NCBI RefSeq assembly: GCF_024460775.1
Contig: NZ_JANFYZ010000011.1
Coordinates: forward strand, 19,561 to 83,560
Length of the DNA: 64,000 nt
Reading direction: 5' to 3'
From: Desulfovibrio desulfuricans
Lineage (GTDB): Bacteria > Desulfobacterota > Desulfovibrionia > Desulfovibrionales > Desulfovibrionaceae
Position numbers and translations under genes: made by a program. Under the pieces are notes generated by a model that saw only the letters and a program-made list of their open reading frames with translations, was not told the DNA's origin and ran no database searches. Positions 33,201 through 43,108 of this stretch are shown piece after piece; the stretch's first letter is position 1, and each line of letters begins with the position of its first letter.

Positions 33201-35279
33201 ATGTCAGCCAAAACTGCACATGCCCCGCGCAACACCCGGATGCTCCGGCGGGCCCTTGGCGACTCGTTCATCAAGCTGGCCCCGCACATTCAGGTGCGCA
33301 ATTTTGTCATGTTCACCGTATACCTTTCCGCCATCATGACCACGGCCCTTGCTCTGGCAGGGGCGTGGGGATTGATGCCCGCCCTTGCAAACCAAAGTGC
33401 TTTTGCCTGGGCGATCGCCGCCATACTCTGGTTCACGGTGCTCTTTGCCAACTTTGCGGAAGCCATTGCCGAAGGCCGGGGCAAGGCGCAGGCCGACAGC
33501 CTGCGCAAATCGCGCAAGAGTGTTGACGCCCGCAAGCTGCCGGACCCTGCGCAGCACGATGCCTTTGTGATGACCTCCTCCACCGAGCTGAAACCCGGCG
33601 ACCACGTGCTTGTGCTGGCAGGCGAGATGATCCCTGCCGACGGCGATGTGGTAGAAGGGGCCGCTTCTGTGGATGAAAGCGCCATCACGGGCGAATCCGC
33701 CCCGGTCATCCGGGAGAGCGGCGGCGACCGCAGCGCCGTCACCGGCGGCACCACTGTGCTTTCCGACTGGCTGGTGCTGCGCGTTACCAGCGAGGTTGGA
33801 CGCAGCTTTCTGGACAAAATGATCGCCATGGTCGAAGGGGCCGCCCGCCAGAAAACCCCCAACGAAATAGCCCTGAATATCCTGCTGGTGGCGCTTACGG
33901 TCATTTTTCTGCTGGTCACGGGCACACTGTGGTGCTTTGCCCGCTTTGCGGCAGATCAGAACCATGCGGCAAACCCGGCGGACGTTACCTCGCTGGTGGC
34001 GCTCTTTGTCTGCCTGGCCCCAACCACCATCGGCGCGCTGCTTTCGTCCATAGGCATTGCAGGCATGAGCCGCCTCAATCAGGCCAATGTGCTTGCCATG
34101 AGTGGACGCGCCATTGAAGCTGCTGGCGATGTGGATGTGCTCCTGCTCGACAAGACAGGCACCATAACCCTTGGCAACCGGCTGGCCGTCAGCTTTATAC
34201 CTGTGGACGGGCACGCCGGGCAGGAACTGGCGGAGGCCGCCCGCCTTGCCTCGCTTGCGGACGAAACCCCCGAGGGCCGCAGCATTGTGCAACTGGCAAA
34301 CAGCCTGTTCCCGCAGGGCGACGCAACACTCCCTGAAACGAATACAGTCTTTGTTCCCTTTTCCGCGCATACCCGCATGAGCGGTGTTGACGCGTCGGGC
34401 TCCTCCATACGTAAAGGCGCGGCAGACGCCGTGCGGGCTTTTGCGGAGCAGCTTGGCGGACATTTGAGCACCCAGTGCGATGAAGTGGTGCAAAGCATTG
34501 CCCGCCAGGGCGGCACGCCCCTTGTGGTTGCCCGCGATGCCGCAGTGCTTGGCGTGATCCACCTCAAGGACGTCATCAAGGACGGCGTGCGCGAAAAATT
34601 TGGCGAACTGCGCCGCATGGGCATCAGGACAGTCATGATCACGGGCGACAATCCGCTTACTGCCGCCGCCATTGCCGCCGAGGCCGGGGTGGACGACTTT
34701 CTGGCCGAGGCCACGCCGGAGACCAAGCTGAACCTTATCAGGGACTATCAGGCCAAGGGACATCTGGTAGCCATGACGGGCGACGGCACCAACGATGCCC
34801 CGGCTCTGGCGCAGGCGGATGTGGCGGTTGCCATGAACACGGGCACGCAGGCCGCCAAGGAAGCGGGCAACATGGTTGATCTGGATTCTTCGCCCACCAA
34901 GCTGCTGGATATCGTGCGCATCGGCAAGCAGTTGCTCATGACGCGCGGCAGCCTCACCACATTTTCCCTTGCCAATGATGCGGCAAAATACTTTGCCATC
35001 ATCCCGGCCCTGTTCATGGGCCTGTACCCCGGCCTTGCCACACTCAACATCATGGGCCTGCACAGCCCGCAGAGCGCCATACTGGCGGCCACCATATACA
35101 ATGCCCTCATCATTGTGGCCCTCATTCCACTGGCTTTGCGCGGCGTGCCCTACCGGGAGGAAAGCTCCGAACTGCTATTGCGCCGCAACCTCTTTATCTA
35201 CGGCCTTGGCGGGCTCGCGGCCCCCTTTGTCGCCATCAAACTTATTGACCTCTGCCTGGTCGGCCTTGGGCTGGCCTGA
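33201..35279 (+). CDS. kdpB: Potassium-transporting ATPase, ATP-binding subunit KdpB
   Basis: A 692-residue P-type ATPase. The phosphorylation site is [10 protein letters not shown] near 317. Other P-type features are [13 protein letters not shown] near 165, the [16 protein letters not shown] hinge near 475 and [21 protein letters not shown] near 527. It drives potassium through KdpA. It begins 30 bases after kdpA with its own Shine-Dalgarno-like site (AAAGGAT), and is complete. Confidence 0.97.
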   Translation: MSAKTAHAPRNTRMLRRALGDSFIKLAPHIQVRNFVMFTVYLSAIMTTALALAGAWGLMPALANQSAFAWAIAAILWFTVLFANFAEAIAEGRGKAQADSLRKSRKSVDARKLPDPAQHDAFVMTSSTELKPGDHVLVLAGEMIPADGDVVEGAASVDESAITGESAPVIRESGGDRSAVTGGTTVLSDWLVLRVTSEVGRSFLDKMIAMVEGAARQKTPNEIALNILLVALTVIFLLVTGTLWCFARFAADQNHAANPADVTSLVALFVCLAPTTIGALLSSIGIAGMSRLNQANVLAMSGRAIEAAGDVDVLLLDKTGTITLGNRLAVSFIPVDGHAGQELAEAARLASLADETPEGRSIVQLANSLFPQGDATLPETNTVFVPFSAHTRMSGVDASGSSIRKGAADAVRAFAEQLGGHLSTQCDEVVQSIARQGGTPLVVARDAAVLGVIHLKDVIKDGVREKFGELRRMGIRTVMITGDNPLTAAAIAAEAGVDDFLAEATPETKLNLIRDYQAKGHLVAMTGDGTNDAPALAQADVAVAMNTGTQAAKEAGNMVDLDSSPTKLLDIVRIGKQLLMTRGSLTTFSLANDAAKYFAIIPALFMGLYPGLATLNIMGLHSPQSAILAATIYNALIIVALIPLALRGVPYREESSELLLRRNLFIYGLGGLAAPFVAIKLIDLCLVGLGLA

Positions 35280-35290
35280 GGAGAAGCATC

Positions 35291-35926
35291 ATGTCCATCA
35301 CAATATTGCTGCGCCGTTCTCTGGTTTTTCTGTGCATCATGACGGCCCTCACCTGCGTCTATACCGGCGCGCTCACCCTGGCGGGCAAGGCGCTGTTTCC
35401 CTTTCAGGCCGAAGGCAGTATCATTACCGCCAAGGGCAGGCAGTACAGCACATTGCTAGGGCAGCCCTTCACAGCCGCCAACCACCTGTGGGGGCGCCCC
35501 GTGAGTGCAGACACCGCCACCTATACCGACAACGGCAGGCCACTGCTCTACGCCGGGCCAAGCAACAAAAGCCCTGCCACAGCCGCATACGCTACAACGT
35601 TGCGGGAGCGCGCGGCACGCATCCGGCTGGCGCATCCGGAAAAATCCGGCCAGCCCATTCCAGTGGATCTGCTGACGGAATCAGGCAGCGGGCTTGATCC
35701 GCATATTTCGACAGCCGCCGCAGAATTTCAGGTGGAGCGGCTGGCCCGCGCCACAGGTTTTACGGCTGCGGAAGTGCGCCGCACCATCGCCATGTATACG
35801 CAAGGGCGCACCCTGGGGCTGCTGGGCGAGGCGCGGGTCAACGTGCTTGAAGTCAATCTGGCGCTGGAAGGCCTGCTGCCCAACGGGCACGGGGTTTCAG
35901 GGGCCTCGGACGCGGCTCCCCGCTGA
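35291..35926 (+). CDS. kdpC: Potassium-transporting ATPase KdpC subunit
   Basis: A 211-residue protein with one N-terminal membrane helix (about residues 8-28) and a soluble periplasmic part. KdpC hallmarks include DLLTESGSGLDPHISTAAAEFQ near 138 and ARATGF followed by VNVLEVNLAL near 195. It stabilises the KdpAB complex. It starts 11 bases after kdpB. Confidence 0.95.
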   Translation: MSITILLRRSLVFLCIMTALTCVYTGALTLAGKALFPFQAEGSIITAKGRQYSTLLGQPFTAANHLWGRPVSADTATYTDNGRPLLYAGPSNKSPATAAYATTLRERAARIRLAHPEKSGQPIPVDLLTESGSGLDPHISTAAAEFQVERLARATGFTAAEVRRTIAMYTQGRTLGLLGEARVNVLEVNLALEGLLPNGHGVSGASDAAPR

Positions 35927-35958
35927 ATGCCGCGCGGCATACGAACCTGAGAACAACC

Positions 35959-38778
35959 ATGACAGACAGCTACAAACGCCCATCCCCCGATGCCCTGCTT
36001 GCCCAGTTGCAACAGGCGGCTCCGGGCGGCAAGCCCCTTGCTGGCGAGGCGGGTGCGCCGTCACGCCCATCGCCCAGAGGCTTGCTCAAAATATTTTTTG
36101 GCTATGCGGCTGGCGTGGGCAAGACATATTCCATGCTGCGAGCGGCCCACGCCGCTCAGGAGCAGGGGCACAGCATTGTTGTGGGCTATGTGGAGCCACA
36201 CCCAAGGCCGGAAACAGCGGCCCTGCTGCCAGGTCTTGAGGCCGTGCCGCCCCTGCGGATCGAGCACAGGGGCATCACGCTCAACGAACTTGATGTGGAT
36301 GCCGTGCTGGCCCGCAAGCCGGAAATCGCCCTTGTGGACGAGCTTGCCCACTCCAACACGCAGGGCTGCCGCAACCTCAAGCGCTTTCAGGATGTGGAGG
36401 AGCTGCTTCAGGCGGGCATATCCGTATGGACCACGGTTAACGTGCAGCATCTGGAAAGCCTCAACGATGTGGTTGCCGCCATGACCGGAGTAGTGGTGCG
36501 CGAGCGCATACCCGACAGCGTGTTTGACGGGGCCGATCAGGTGGAACTGGTTGATCTGGAGCCAGACGAGCTTGTATCCCGCCTGCGCGAAGGCAAGATA
36601 TACGCCGAGGCTCAGGCGCAGCGGGCGCTGGGGCACTTTTTTCTGCCCGCGAATCTCATCGCTTTGCGGGAGATTGCCCTGCGCCGCATGGCCGACCGCG
36701 TCAACCGGCGGGCATCCGCCACTGCCGGAGGGCAGGAAACAGGGCGGCAGATCAAGGAGCACATTCTCATCTGCCTTTCAGGCGCGCCCAGCAATGCAAG
36801 GGTTATCCGCACCGCCGCGCGCATGGTGGAGGCCTTTCGGGCTGATTTCACCGCCCTTTTTGTGCAAAACACCGCGCCGCGCCGCAGTGACGCCAAAAGC
36901 CGCGACACCCTGCGCGACAACCTGAAGCTGGCGGAAGATCTGGGTGCGGTTATCGTGACCCTGCACGGCGAGGATGTTCCCGCCCAGATAGCGGAATACG
37001 CGCGCATGAGCGGGGTGAGCAAGATTGTGGTGGGCCGCTCCCCGGCTGGCGGATGGCTGTTCCGCAAGAGCAAAACGCTGGTGGAACGCCTTGCCGAACT
37101 TGCGCCGGAAATGGAAACCTACATCATCCCCGATGCCGTGCCCGTGGGCAGAGCGCCCGGACATACCGGGCCGTTGTTTGCGGCGCTCAGAGCCTTGCGG
37201 GGCACAGCCCCCCGCTCCTGGCGGCAATGGTGCGCCACAACTGCGATCATGGCCGTATGCAGCGTCGCAGGTTTGCTCATGTTCTCGCTGGGCATGCCCA
37301 ATGGCGTCATTGCGGGTCTGTACATGCTGGGAGTGTTGGGCGTTTCCATCCTCACCACCGGGCCATGGTACGGCGTGGCGGCCTCTGTAGCCGGGGTGGG
37401 CCTTTTCGATTTTCTGTTTGTTGAGCCTCGTTTCAGCTTTACCGTTTACGATACAGAGTATGTGGGGCTTTTTTGCGCGATGCTGCTGGTTTCCGCCGCC
37501 ACCAGCGCCATCACGGGGCGGGCTCGCATGCAGGCGCGGCAAAGCGCGGTGCGGGCGCTGCATACGGAGCTGCTGCTGGGCAACAGCCGCCGCCTGCAAA
37601 AAGCCAAGGACGAACCAGCCATTCTGCTGGAAACTGCCCGCCAGCTCGGCACCCTGCTGGGGTGTGAAACAACGCTCTATTCCGTGCGACAAGGCCTGCT
37701 TGAAACCCGACCCGTTTTTCCCTACCGGGCTGACAAAATGCAGGGGTCGGGCAGCCCACGAGCTGCCTCCCGGCACAGCAAAAGCACGCCAAAGGACGAA
37801 CTGGGCGTTGCGCAATGGGTTGCCAAGAATAACCGCCCTGCTGGCGCGGGAACAGATTCCCTGCCCGGATCGCGGCACAGCTTTATCCCCATCAGCAGTC
37901 AGTCTGCCGTGCTCGCCGTGGCCGAACTGCACGTTCTGCCGGGTCGCACGACTCCGCTTGCCGATGCCAACAGCAAAAACCTTGTTCTGGCCCTGGCAGG
38001 GGAATGCGCGCTGGCTCTGGAGAAGGAACGGCTCACGCAGGCCAACGCCAGCATTGCCGTACGTGCACAGCAGGAAAAACTGCGCGCCGATGTGCTGCGC
38101 TCCATCTCGCACGATCTGCGCACGCCGCTCACCGGCATCTGCGGCAATGCCGCCATCCTCGCCGGGCAGGGCGGCTCCGGCTCGCCGGAACGCAATGTGG
38201 CCCTTGCTTCCGCCATTGAGGAAGAAGCCCGCTACCTTGTGGGCATGGTGGAAAACCTGCTGGCCCTCACCCGTCTTGAGCAGCAGGATTTTACCCTTCG
38301 CCTTGAACCGGAACTGCTTGAAGATGTTATTGCCGAAGCCGTGCAGATCACCAGCCGCCGTGCAGCGCACCACGATCTGCGCGCGGAAATGCCCGAAAGC
38401 CTGCTCATGGCCCGCATGGACGCACGGCTCATGGTGCAGGTGCTGGTCAACCTGCTGGACAACGCCGTCAAACATACGCCAGAGGGAACAGCCATTCGCA
38501 TACGCGCGAGGGCTGACGGCCCGTGGGTCAGGCTGGAAGTTGCCGACAATGGCCCTGGAATTTCAAAAGCGGAACAGAGCCGCATTTTTGACATGTTCCA
38601 CTCCGCAGCCATAAAAAATGGCGATGGCCGCAGAGGCATGGGGCTTGGGCTGGCCTTGTGCCGCAGCATTGTGCAGGCCCACGGCGGAAGCATAGAGGTA
38701 TTTGACAACACGCCGCATGGCGCGGTTTTTTCCATGACCTTGCCGCGCGAGACGGAAGAGTTCACCCTCCCGGCCTGA
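35959..38778 (+). CDS. kdpD: Osmosensitive potassium channel sensor histidine kinase KdpD
   Basis: A 939-residue membrane sensor kinase. In order it has an N-terminal KdpD domain with Walker A GVGKT near 54 and DELAHSN near 130, and a UspA-like domain around 265-390. Four membrane helices lie around 420-510, followed by a GAF-like region, the HisKA box SISHDLRTPLTG near 714 and HATPase boxes NLLDNAVKHTP near 830 and DNGPGIS near 868. It responds to low potassium and phosphorylates KdpE. It starts 32 bases after kdpC and is followed by kdpE after 14 bases. Confidence 0.96.
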   Translation: MTDSYKRPSPDALLAQLQQAAPGGKPLAGEAGAPSRPSPRGLLKIFFGYAAGVGKTYSMLRAAHAAQEQGHSIVVGYVEPHPRPETAALLPGLEAVPPLRIEHRGITLNELDVDAVLARKPEIALVDELAHSNTQGCRNLKRFQDVEELLQAGISVWTTVNVQHLESLNDVVAAMTGVVVRERIPDSVFDGADQVELVDLEPDELVSRLREGKIYAEAQAQRALGHFFLPANLIALREIALRRMADRVNRRASATAGGQETGRQIKEHILICLSGAPSNARVIRTAARMVEAFRADFTALFVQNTAPRRSDAKSRDTLRDNLKLAEDLGAVIVTLHGEDVPAQIAEYARMSGVSKIVVGRSPAGGWLFRKSKTLVERLAELAPEMETYIIPDAVPVGRAPGHTGPLFAALRALRGTAPRSWRQWCATTAIMAVCSVAGLLMFSLGMPNGVIAGLYMLGVLGVSILTTGPWYGVAASVAGVGLFDFLFVEPRFSFTVYDTEYVGLFCAMLLVSAATSAITGRARMQARQSAVRALHTELLLGNSRRLQKAKDEPAILLETARQLGTLLGCETTLYSVRQGLLETRPVFPYRADKMQGSGSPRAASRHSKSTPKDELGVAQWVAKNNRPAGAGTDSLPGSRHSFIPISSQSAVLAVAELHVLPGRTTPLADANSKNLVLALAGECALALEKERLTQANASIAVRAQQEKLRADVLRSISHDLRTPLTGICGNAAILAGQGGSGSPERNVALASAIEEEARYLVGMVENLLALTRLEQQDFTLRLEPELLEDVIAEAVQITSRRAAHHDLRAEMPESLLMARMDARLMVQVLVNLLDNAVKHTPEGTAIRIRARADGPWVRLEVADNGPGISKAEQSRIFDMFHSAAIKNGDGRRGMGLGLALCRSIVQAHGGSIEVFDNTPHGAVFSMTLPRETEEFTLPA

Positions 38779-38792
38779 CAGAAGGAGTATCC

Positions 38793-39545
38793 ATGCCGCT
38801 AAATTCGCCAGCAGCGCCCCCCGCTGAGCAGAACGCCAACGGCGTCCCCGAGCGTATTCTTGTGGTGGAAGACGACAAGGTCATCCGCGCGCTTGTGACC
38901 ACCACGCTTGAGAGCCACGGCATATCCTTTCTGACCGCCGCCACCGGGCGCGAGGCCCTTGCCGAGGCTTCGCGGGCAAATCCCGACGTCATACTGCTTG
39001 ATCTGGGCCTGCCGGATATGGACGGAGTGGAGATCATCCGGGCGGTGCGCCAGTGGTCCATGCTGCCCATCATTGTGCTGAGCGCCCGAACCGAAGATGA
39101 CGACAAGGTGGCCGCGCTGGATGCAGGCGCGGACGACTACCTTACCAAACCTTTCAGCGTTGATGAATTGCTGGCCCGGCTGCGTGCCGCCCTGCGGCGC
39201 GTTCGTTATGAACGCGGGCACATGGGCCGCAACGAAAGCAGCTTTGAAAATGGCGATCTGCGTATTGATTTTGCCGCAGGCTGCGTGAGCGTTGCCGGGC
39301 AACAGGTGCATCTTGCGCCCATGGAATACAAGTTGCTGTGCCTGCTGGCAAACAATGTGGGCAAGGTGCTTACGCACAAAACAATCCTGCAGGCCGTTTG
39401 GGGCAGTGCCCTGCCGCAGTCGCTTCCTTCATTGCGCGTGTTCATGGCAACACTGCGCAAAAAACTGGAGGCCGCCTCGCCGCAATGTGATTGCATCCGC
39501 ACCCATGTGGGCATCGGCTACCGCATGAGCCGATATGAAGGCTGA
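38793..39545 (+). CDS. kdpE: KDP operon response regulator KdpE
   Basis: A 250-residue OmpR/PhoB-type regulator. The receiver domain (about 22-140) has VEDDK and the phospho-acceptor in ILLDLGLPDMDG near 72, the lysine of the TKPFS motif near 123, and the winged helix covers about 150-245 (LAPMEYKLLCLLANNVGKVLTHKTI). It activates kdpABC. Last gene of the operon, followed by a bidirectional terminator. Confidence 0.96.
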   Translation: MPLNSPAAPPAEQNANGVPERILVVEDDKVIRALVTTTLESHGISFLTAATGREALAEASRANPDVILLDLGLPDMDGVEIIRAVRQWSMLPIIVLSARTEDDDKVAALDAGADDYLTKPFSVDELLARLRAALRRVRYERGHMGRNESSFENGDLRIDFAAGCVSVAGQQVHLAPMEYKLLCLLANNVGKVLTHKTILQAVWGSALPQSLPSLRVFMATLRKKLEAASPQCDCIRTHVGIGYRMSRYEG

Positions 39546-39645
39546 CTCGGGGGCTGCTGTTCCTTTGGCATTGCCCATGCCGTCCTTTTCCCTGTGCAAC
39601 AGCCGGGCATACAGCTCTGTCTGTTAACACTGCTTTAAGACAAAA

Positions 39646-39671
39646 GAAGGCCGCGATTTCTCGCGGCCTTC
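39646..39671. terminator. Bidirectional terminator after kdpE and the RRM gene
   Basis: GAAGGCCGCGA and TCGCGGCCTTC make a perfect 11-bp stem with a TTTC loop, between convergent genes. A-rich before and pyrimidine-rich after. Confidence 0.85.
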
Positions 39672-39694
39672 CATATCAAGCGAATTTGGTCGAC

Positions 39695-39961
39695 TTACCA
39701 GCGACGGGGGGCGGGCTTTTTGGGCTCAGCCTTGTTGATGCGAAGGGCGCGGCCGTCAAATTCCTTGCCGTCAAGAGCGGCAATGGCGTTGATGGCATCG
39801 GCGTCTTCCATTTCCACAAAGCCAAAGCCACGGGCGCGGCCGGTTTCGCGGTCGGAAACGAGCTTCACGGAAAGAACTTCGCCGTAGGGGCTGAACAGGG
39901 ATTCAACGCCTTCCTGAGTGGCGGACCAGGGCAGATTGCCGACGTAGATAGAAGTAGCCAT
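39695..39961 (-). CDS. RNA recognition motif (RRM) RNA-binding protein
   Basis: An 88-residue single RRM domain. RNP2 is IYVGNL (residues 5-10) and RNP1 is RGFGFVEM near 45, each with the aromatic RNA-stacking residues. Such small RRM proteins are common in cyanobacteria and Deltaproteobacteria and bind single-stranded RNA, possibly in cold adaptation. The frame is open further upstream, but MATSIYVGN is the normal family start. Transcribed alone from an AT-rich upstream region. Confidence 0.93.
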   Translation of the reverse strand: MATSIYVGNLPWSATQEGVESLFSPYGEVLSVKLVSDRETGRARGFGFVEMEDADAINAIAALDGKEFDGRALRINKAEPKKPAPRRW

Positions 39962-40527
39962 AAGGACTCCAGAGATTACGGGAGGTAGACTTTCCGCTTG
40001 GAGCCTTACCCATGTAAAGCCTCTGCAAAAAAATTTACTATACCCAATCAGTGATTGCCCGAACATAGTTTGGGGCATTTTCAATGTCAATAGATATTAT
40101 TTTTTTCAAGCAAAAAACTGGGCCTGCCCGCTGGCGGCACCGCATTTCCCTACCTGCTCACAGTGTTTTTTGCCAAACTTCAGCTTTCTCAATTTTGTTT
40201 GGCACGAAATGCGGGTATACTATATTTTTTGGATAAGGAATACCCGCTAAAATTCGGTACCGCTATGCCCATACAGCAATCCGATTTTTTCAACGAAGCT
40301 TGGCAGGGAGTTTTTGCAGTGTATTGCCTGCCCGCCAACCGACATGCTTCTGCAACAGCAGACTGCCGATAATCCTTAACGCAAAGCTAACGCCCCCCCC
40401 GATATGTTTCAACATACATAATGGTAGCGGAAAGGCCGCAACTACGCCGCAACCATTGTCTCCGCAGCCACAGCTGCGTATACGCCGATGCTGCCACATG
40501 GGCGTATCCCCTTCCCTCCTCCTGCGC

Positions 40528-40555
40528 GAAGCGCCCTGATAAACCAGGGCGCTTC
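40528..40555. repeat. Perfect 11-bp inverted repeat
   Basis: GAAGCGCCCTG and CAGGGCGCTTC with loop ATAAAC. No T-run on either side. First of a tandem hairpin set. Confidence 0.7.
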
Positions 40556-40563
40556 CTGCGCAT

Positions 40564-40601
40564 GGCAGTACAAAAGCCCCCAAATAGGCTTTTGTACTGC
40601 C
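40564..40601. repeat. Perfect 15-bp inverted repeat
   Basis: GGCAGTACAAAAGCC and its exact reverse complement around an 8-base loop. It is nine bases after the previous hairpin. It is not followed by a T-run, so a structured RNA or protein site is more likely than a terminator. Confidence 0.75.
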
Positions 40602-40619
40602 AACCTCAACCTTGCTCCA

Positions 40620-40651
40620 CAAAAAAAGCCGACACTCGGGAGAGAGTCGGC
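40620..40651 (-). terminator. Terminator for the leftward hypothetical gene
   Basis: On the minus strand GCCGAC-CTC pairs with GAG-GTCGGC (one mismatch) around a 4-base loop, followed by seven T. It lies about 135 bases beyond the stop of the 93-residue gene. Confidence 0.7.
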
Positions 40652-40787
40652 CTTTGCCAGATGGCATAGCTGGTTAAATACACTGCGAGCTGCGGTGTGA
40701 AATGTGCACGCCCTGGCATGCGCCTTCCCCAGTCTAACTCGGGGTGTATTTGTAAAAGCTGTAACTGCCCGCTCTGCCGTGGCTTTT

Positions 40788-41069
40788 CTAATTGATCCAG
40801 GAACTCAGGGCGTCAACAATCTTGCGGGCCTGATCCGCGCTGGAAATGTTGAATTTGGACTGCTGGCGGTATTCGCCCCCCGCCTTTTTGTAGCGGCGGA
40901 TAACGTACATGTCCGGGCCAAAACAGTCTTTTTCCGGCTGCCACTGCTGGTAGCGAAAAAGAATGGTAGTCCACGCGCCCTTGCTCAGCACAACCTTGTC
41001 CAGTTCGTTAACGATCACTTGACCGTTTTCCTCAAACTGCACTGTGAGATCATCAATTGTTTCGTTCAA
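40788..41069 (-). CDS. Conserved hypothetical small protein
   Basis: A 93-residue soluble protein, not assigned to a domain I recognise. The middle (DKVVLSKGAWTTILFRYQQWQP) and FGPDMYVIRRYKK suggest a beta-rich fold. It has a terminator downstream, and its sequence is well formed with no rare composition. No functional context is evident from its neighbours. Confidence 0.7.
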   Translation of the reverse strand: MNETIDDLTVQFEENGQVIVNELDKVVLSKGAWTTILFRYQQWQPEKDCFGPDMYVIRRYKKAGGEYRQQSKFNISSADQARKIVDALSSWIN

Positions 41070-41186
41070 AAAAAGCCCCCAAAGTAGGCATAATTAACGT
41101 AGTAACGGCAAGCAAAGGCCAAACGTTACCTTCCGGGCCTTGCGGCCATCCGGCACCGACGGGCAACAGCGCTTTTGACAGAAAAC

Positions 41187-41417
41187 TTACCCGGCGTGTT
41201 CGACCAGTATCCCTTTGACGTTTTCCGGCAGTTCCGGCTTCTTCAACACCATCTCGGCGGGGCCGGGGCCATAATTTTTGGCCATCTCGCCAGCAGAAGC
41301 GGAAAGAGCCATCAGTTCTTCCGCCGTGGTCAGAGAACTGCCGCTTACATACTTTCTCCCAACGATATCCAGCACGAGGTCATTGGGATTGACGGGTTTG
41401 ACAACACTATTGTCCAT
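41187..41417 (-). CDS. Hypothetical small protein
   Basis: A 76-residue protein. The ATG shown is preferred because GGGAGG lies six bases upstream; an in-frame start 15 bases earlier is possible. It contains VLDIVGRKYVSGSS and a short helical stretch (TAEELMALSASAGEMAKNYG). No recognised family. It lies between another hypothetical gene and the fused spermidine synthase gene. Confidence 0.6.
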   Translation of the reverse strand: MDNSVVKPVNPNDLVLDIVGRKYVSGSSLTTAEELMALSASAGEMAKNYGPGPAEMVLKKPELPENVKGILVEHAG

Positions 41418-41490
41418 ATGCGCCTCCCTCACGTTAGGGCATCAGAATAGCTTTTTCCTCCGCCCTCTGCAAGCGTTGCCGCCTGTATGC

Positions 41491-43035
41491 CTACTGACGC
41501 AACAAAACCAGCGTGTAGCGTTCCACCGGGGCAAAATCATCCGTAAGCGCCGGGGTGGCAAAAGGGTCTGCACCCGTGTACCTGCTTGCCAGCATGTCGG
41601 CAAGGCGCAAACCGCCTGAAGGAGCATTTTCTGTGCCTGCCGCCGCTAGGGATGGCAGCGCGCCCGCGGTGCTGTCGGGCCGCTGCTCGGGAAAAGCGGC
41701 AAGCATAAGGTTTTGCAGTTTGTCGGGTGGTTCGCCGCCAGCGCAATACACCTGCACCTCGGCAAAAGACTGCCGCAACGCGTTGAAAATCCCCTGAAAC
41801 AGGCGGCCATCCGGCCCTTCCACCGCGGAAATAACGTTCATGAGTACAACCCCGCCAGGAGCCACCGCCCGCCGCAGAGCGGCGGCAGCCTCGCGCGTTC
41901 CCATCTGGAAAGGCACTGCGTAGTGCGAGTTAAAAACATCCACAAACACCAGATCATACTGATCGCGCTGACGGTTCAGAAAAGCCCTGGCATCCTCGTG
42001 GCGCACACTCAGGCGGGGATCGTCGCGCAGCGAAAACCAGCGCCGGGCTGTTTCCGTCATGGCCGGGTCAAGCTCCACAACTGTCACGCGCGCGGTCTTG
42101 GGCTTTGCCAGAGGGGAATTATCAGCCAGCAACCATTTGGGAACAGAATATCCGCCGCCGCCAAGCATGAGCACCCGGCTCGCATGGGGCGTAAAATGCG
42201 GCCCCAGCGCGTAAAACTGGGTGTACCGGAAATACAGTTCATTGGGGGCATCAAGATACATGCCCGACTGGCTGTAACCGGGGTCAGTAGCCATAAGGCG
42301 CACGGGCCTGCCATTCTGCGCCCAGTCTACGCCTTCAAAAATGCGGATGCTGTTATAGGGGCTTTCCACGAGATGGCTCATGGCCCTGCCATCCTGCCAG
42401 CGGCCATAGCTTGCCGCCACCACAGCCATAAGCCCGCATACAGCCAGCAGCACGGCGCGCAACCGTACCCGCCCCCCGCCGTTGCACAGCGAAAGCCCCA
42501 GCATGGCCGCAGCCACACCCCACAAGATGCTCGTGCTGCCCAAAAAGGATATGAGAATAAAGCCGCCCAGAAAGGTTCCTACAATACTGCCAGCAGTGGA
42601 AAGGGCGTAAAGCCTGCCCACGGTTGCACCTGAGGAATCCACGCTCTCGATGCGCAGGCGCATGGCATAAGGCGTCACCATGCCGAAAAAAAAGGCGGGC
42701 AGGGCAAAAATGCACACCGCCGCCAGAACCGCCGCCGCATACAGGTTGCCCACGGCAGCCGTCACCCATTGGCCGATGGCCTCATGGCACAAAGCCGTCA
42801 GCCCGCTGCCAAGGCCTGCCCCGGCCAGAGCCAGGGCCAGCCCGCGCCGGGAAAGGGTTCTGTCGGCCAGCCGCCCACCTGCCCATGCACCCACGGCAAG
42901 GCAGGCCAGCACCACGCCTATAAGGCTTGTCCACACTACGGCAGATGTTCCCACATGCGGGGCCAATACCCGCGCGCCGACCATTTCAAGCACCATGACC
43001 AGCGCGCCGCTCATAAAAACTGTCAGTTCGAGCAT
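41491..43035 (-). CDS. Membrane-fused spermidine synthase-like protein
   Basis: A 514-residue fusion. The N-terminal half (about 1-215) has seven or so membrane helices including LEMVGARVLAPHVGTS near 15. The C-terminal half is a class I SAM-binding aminopropyltransferase-like domain with LMLGGGGYSVPKWLL near 285, VVELDPAMTETARRWF near 313 and RDQYDLVFVDVFNSHYAVP near 355. Polyamine synthase activity is not certain for fused members. The start MLELTV is chosen because the longer frame lacks a good ribosome binding site and reads over the tadA end. No companion SpeD is adjacent. Confidence 0.85.
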   Translation of the reverse strand: MLELTVFMSGALVMVLEMVGARVLAPHVGTSAVVWTSLIGVVLACLAVGAWAGGRLADRTLSRRGLALALAGAGLGSGLTALCHEAIGQWVTAAVGNLYAAAVLAAVCIFALPAFFFGMVTPYAMRLRIESVDSSGATVGRLYALSTAGSIVGTFLGGFILISFLGSTSILWGVAAAMLGLSLCNGGGRVRLRAVLLAVCGLMAVVAASYGRWQDGRAMSHLVESPYNSIRIFEGVDWAQNGRPVRLMATDPGYSQSGMYLDAPNELYFRYTQFYALGPHFTPHASRVLMLGGGGYSVPKWLLADNSPLAKPKTARVTVVELDPAMTETARRWFSLRDDPRLSVRHEDARAFLNRQRDQYDLVFVDVFNSHYAVPFQMGTREAAAALRRAVAPGGVVLMNVISAVEGPDGRLFQGIFNALRQSFAEVQVYCAGGEPPDKLQNLMLAAFPEQRPDSTAGALPSLAAAGTENAPSGGLRLADMLASRYTGADPFATPALTDDFAPVERYTLVLLRQ

Positions 43036-43108
43036 ACTGCTCCTGTGGCAGGTTGTGCGGCGGATGCAGGATTCAGACCCCGCCGCTGCTTTATTTCGAC
43101 ATGCCAGC

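Larger units (their letters stand above)
39962..40787. other. Gene-free, hairpin-rich intergenic region
   Basis: About 825 bases between the RRM gene and a hypothetical gene, both read leftward. The left part (to about 40330) is AT-rich and should contain the RRM promoter. The right part holds three successive inverted repeats. No ORF shows family features or a good ribosome binding site. Confidence 0.5.

Noticed and set aside
33204..35063. 619-codon minus-strand open frame opposite kdpB
   Set aside because: Shadow of an intact P-type ATPase gene.
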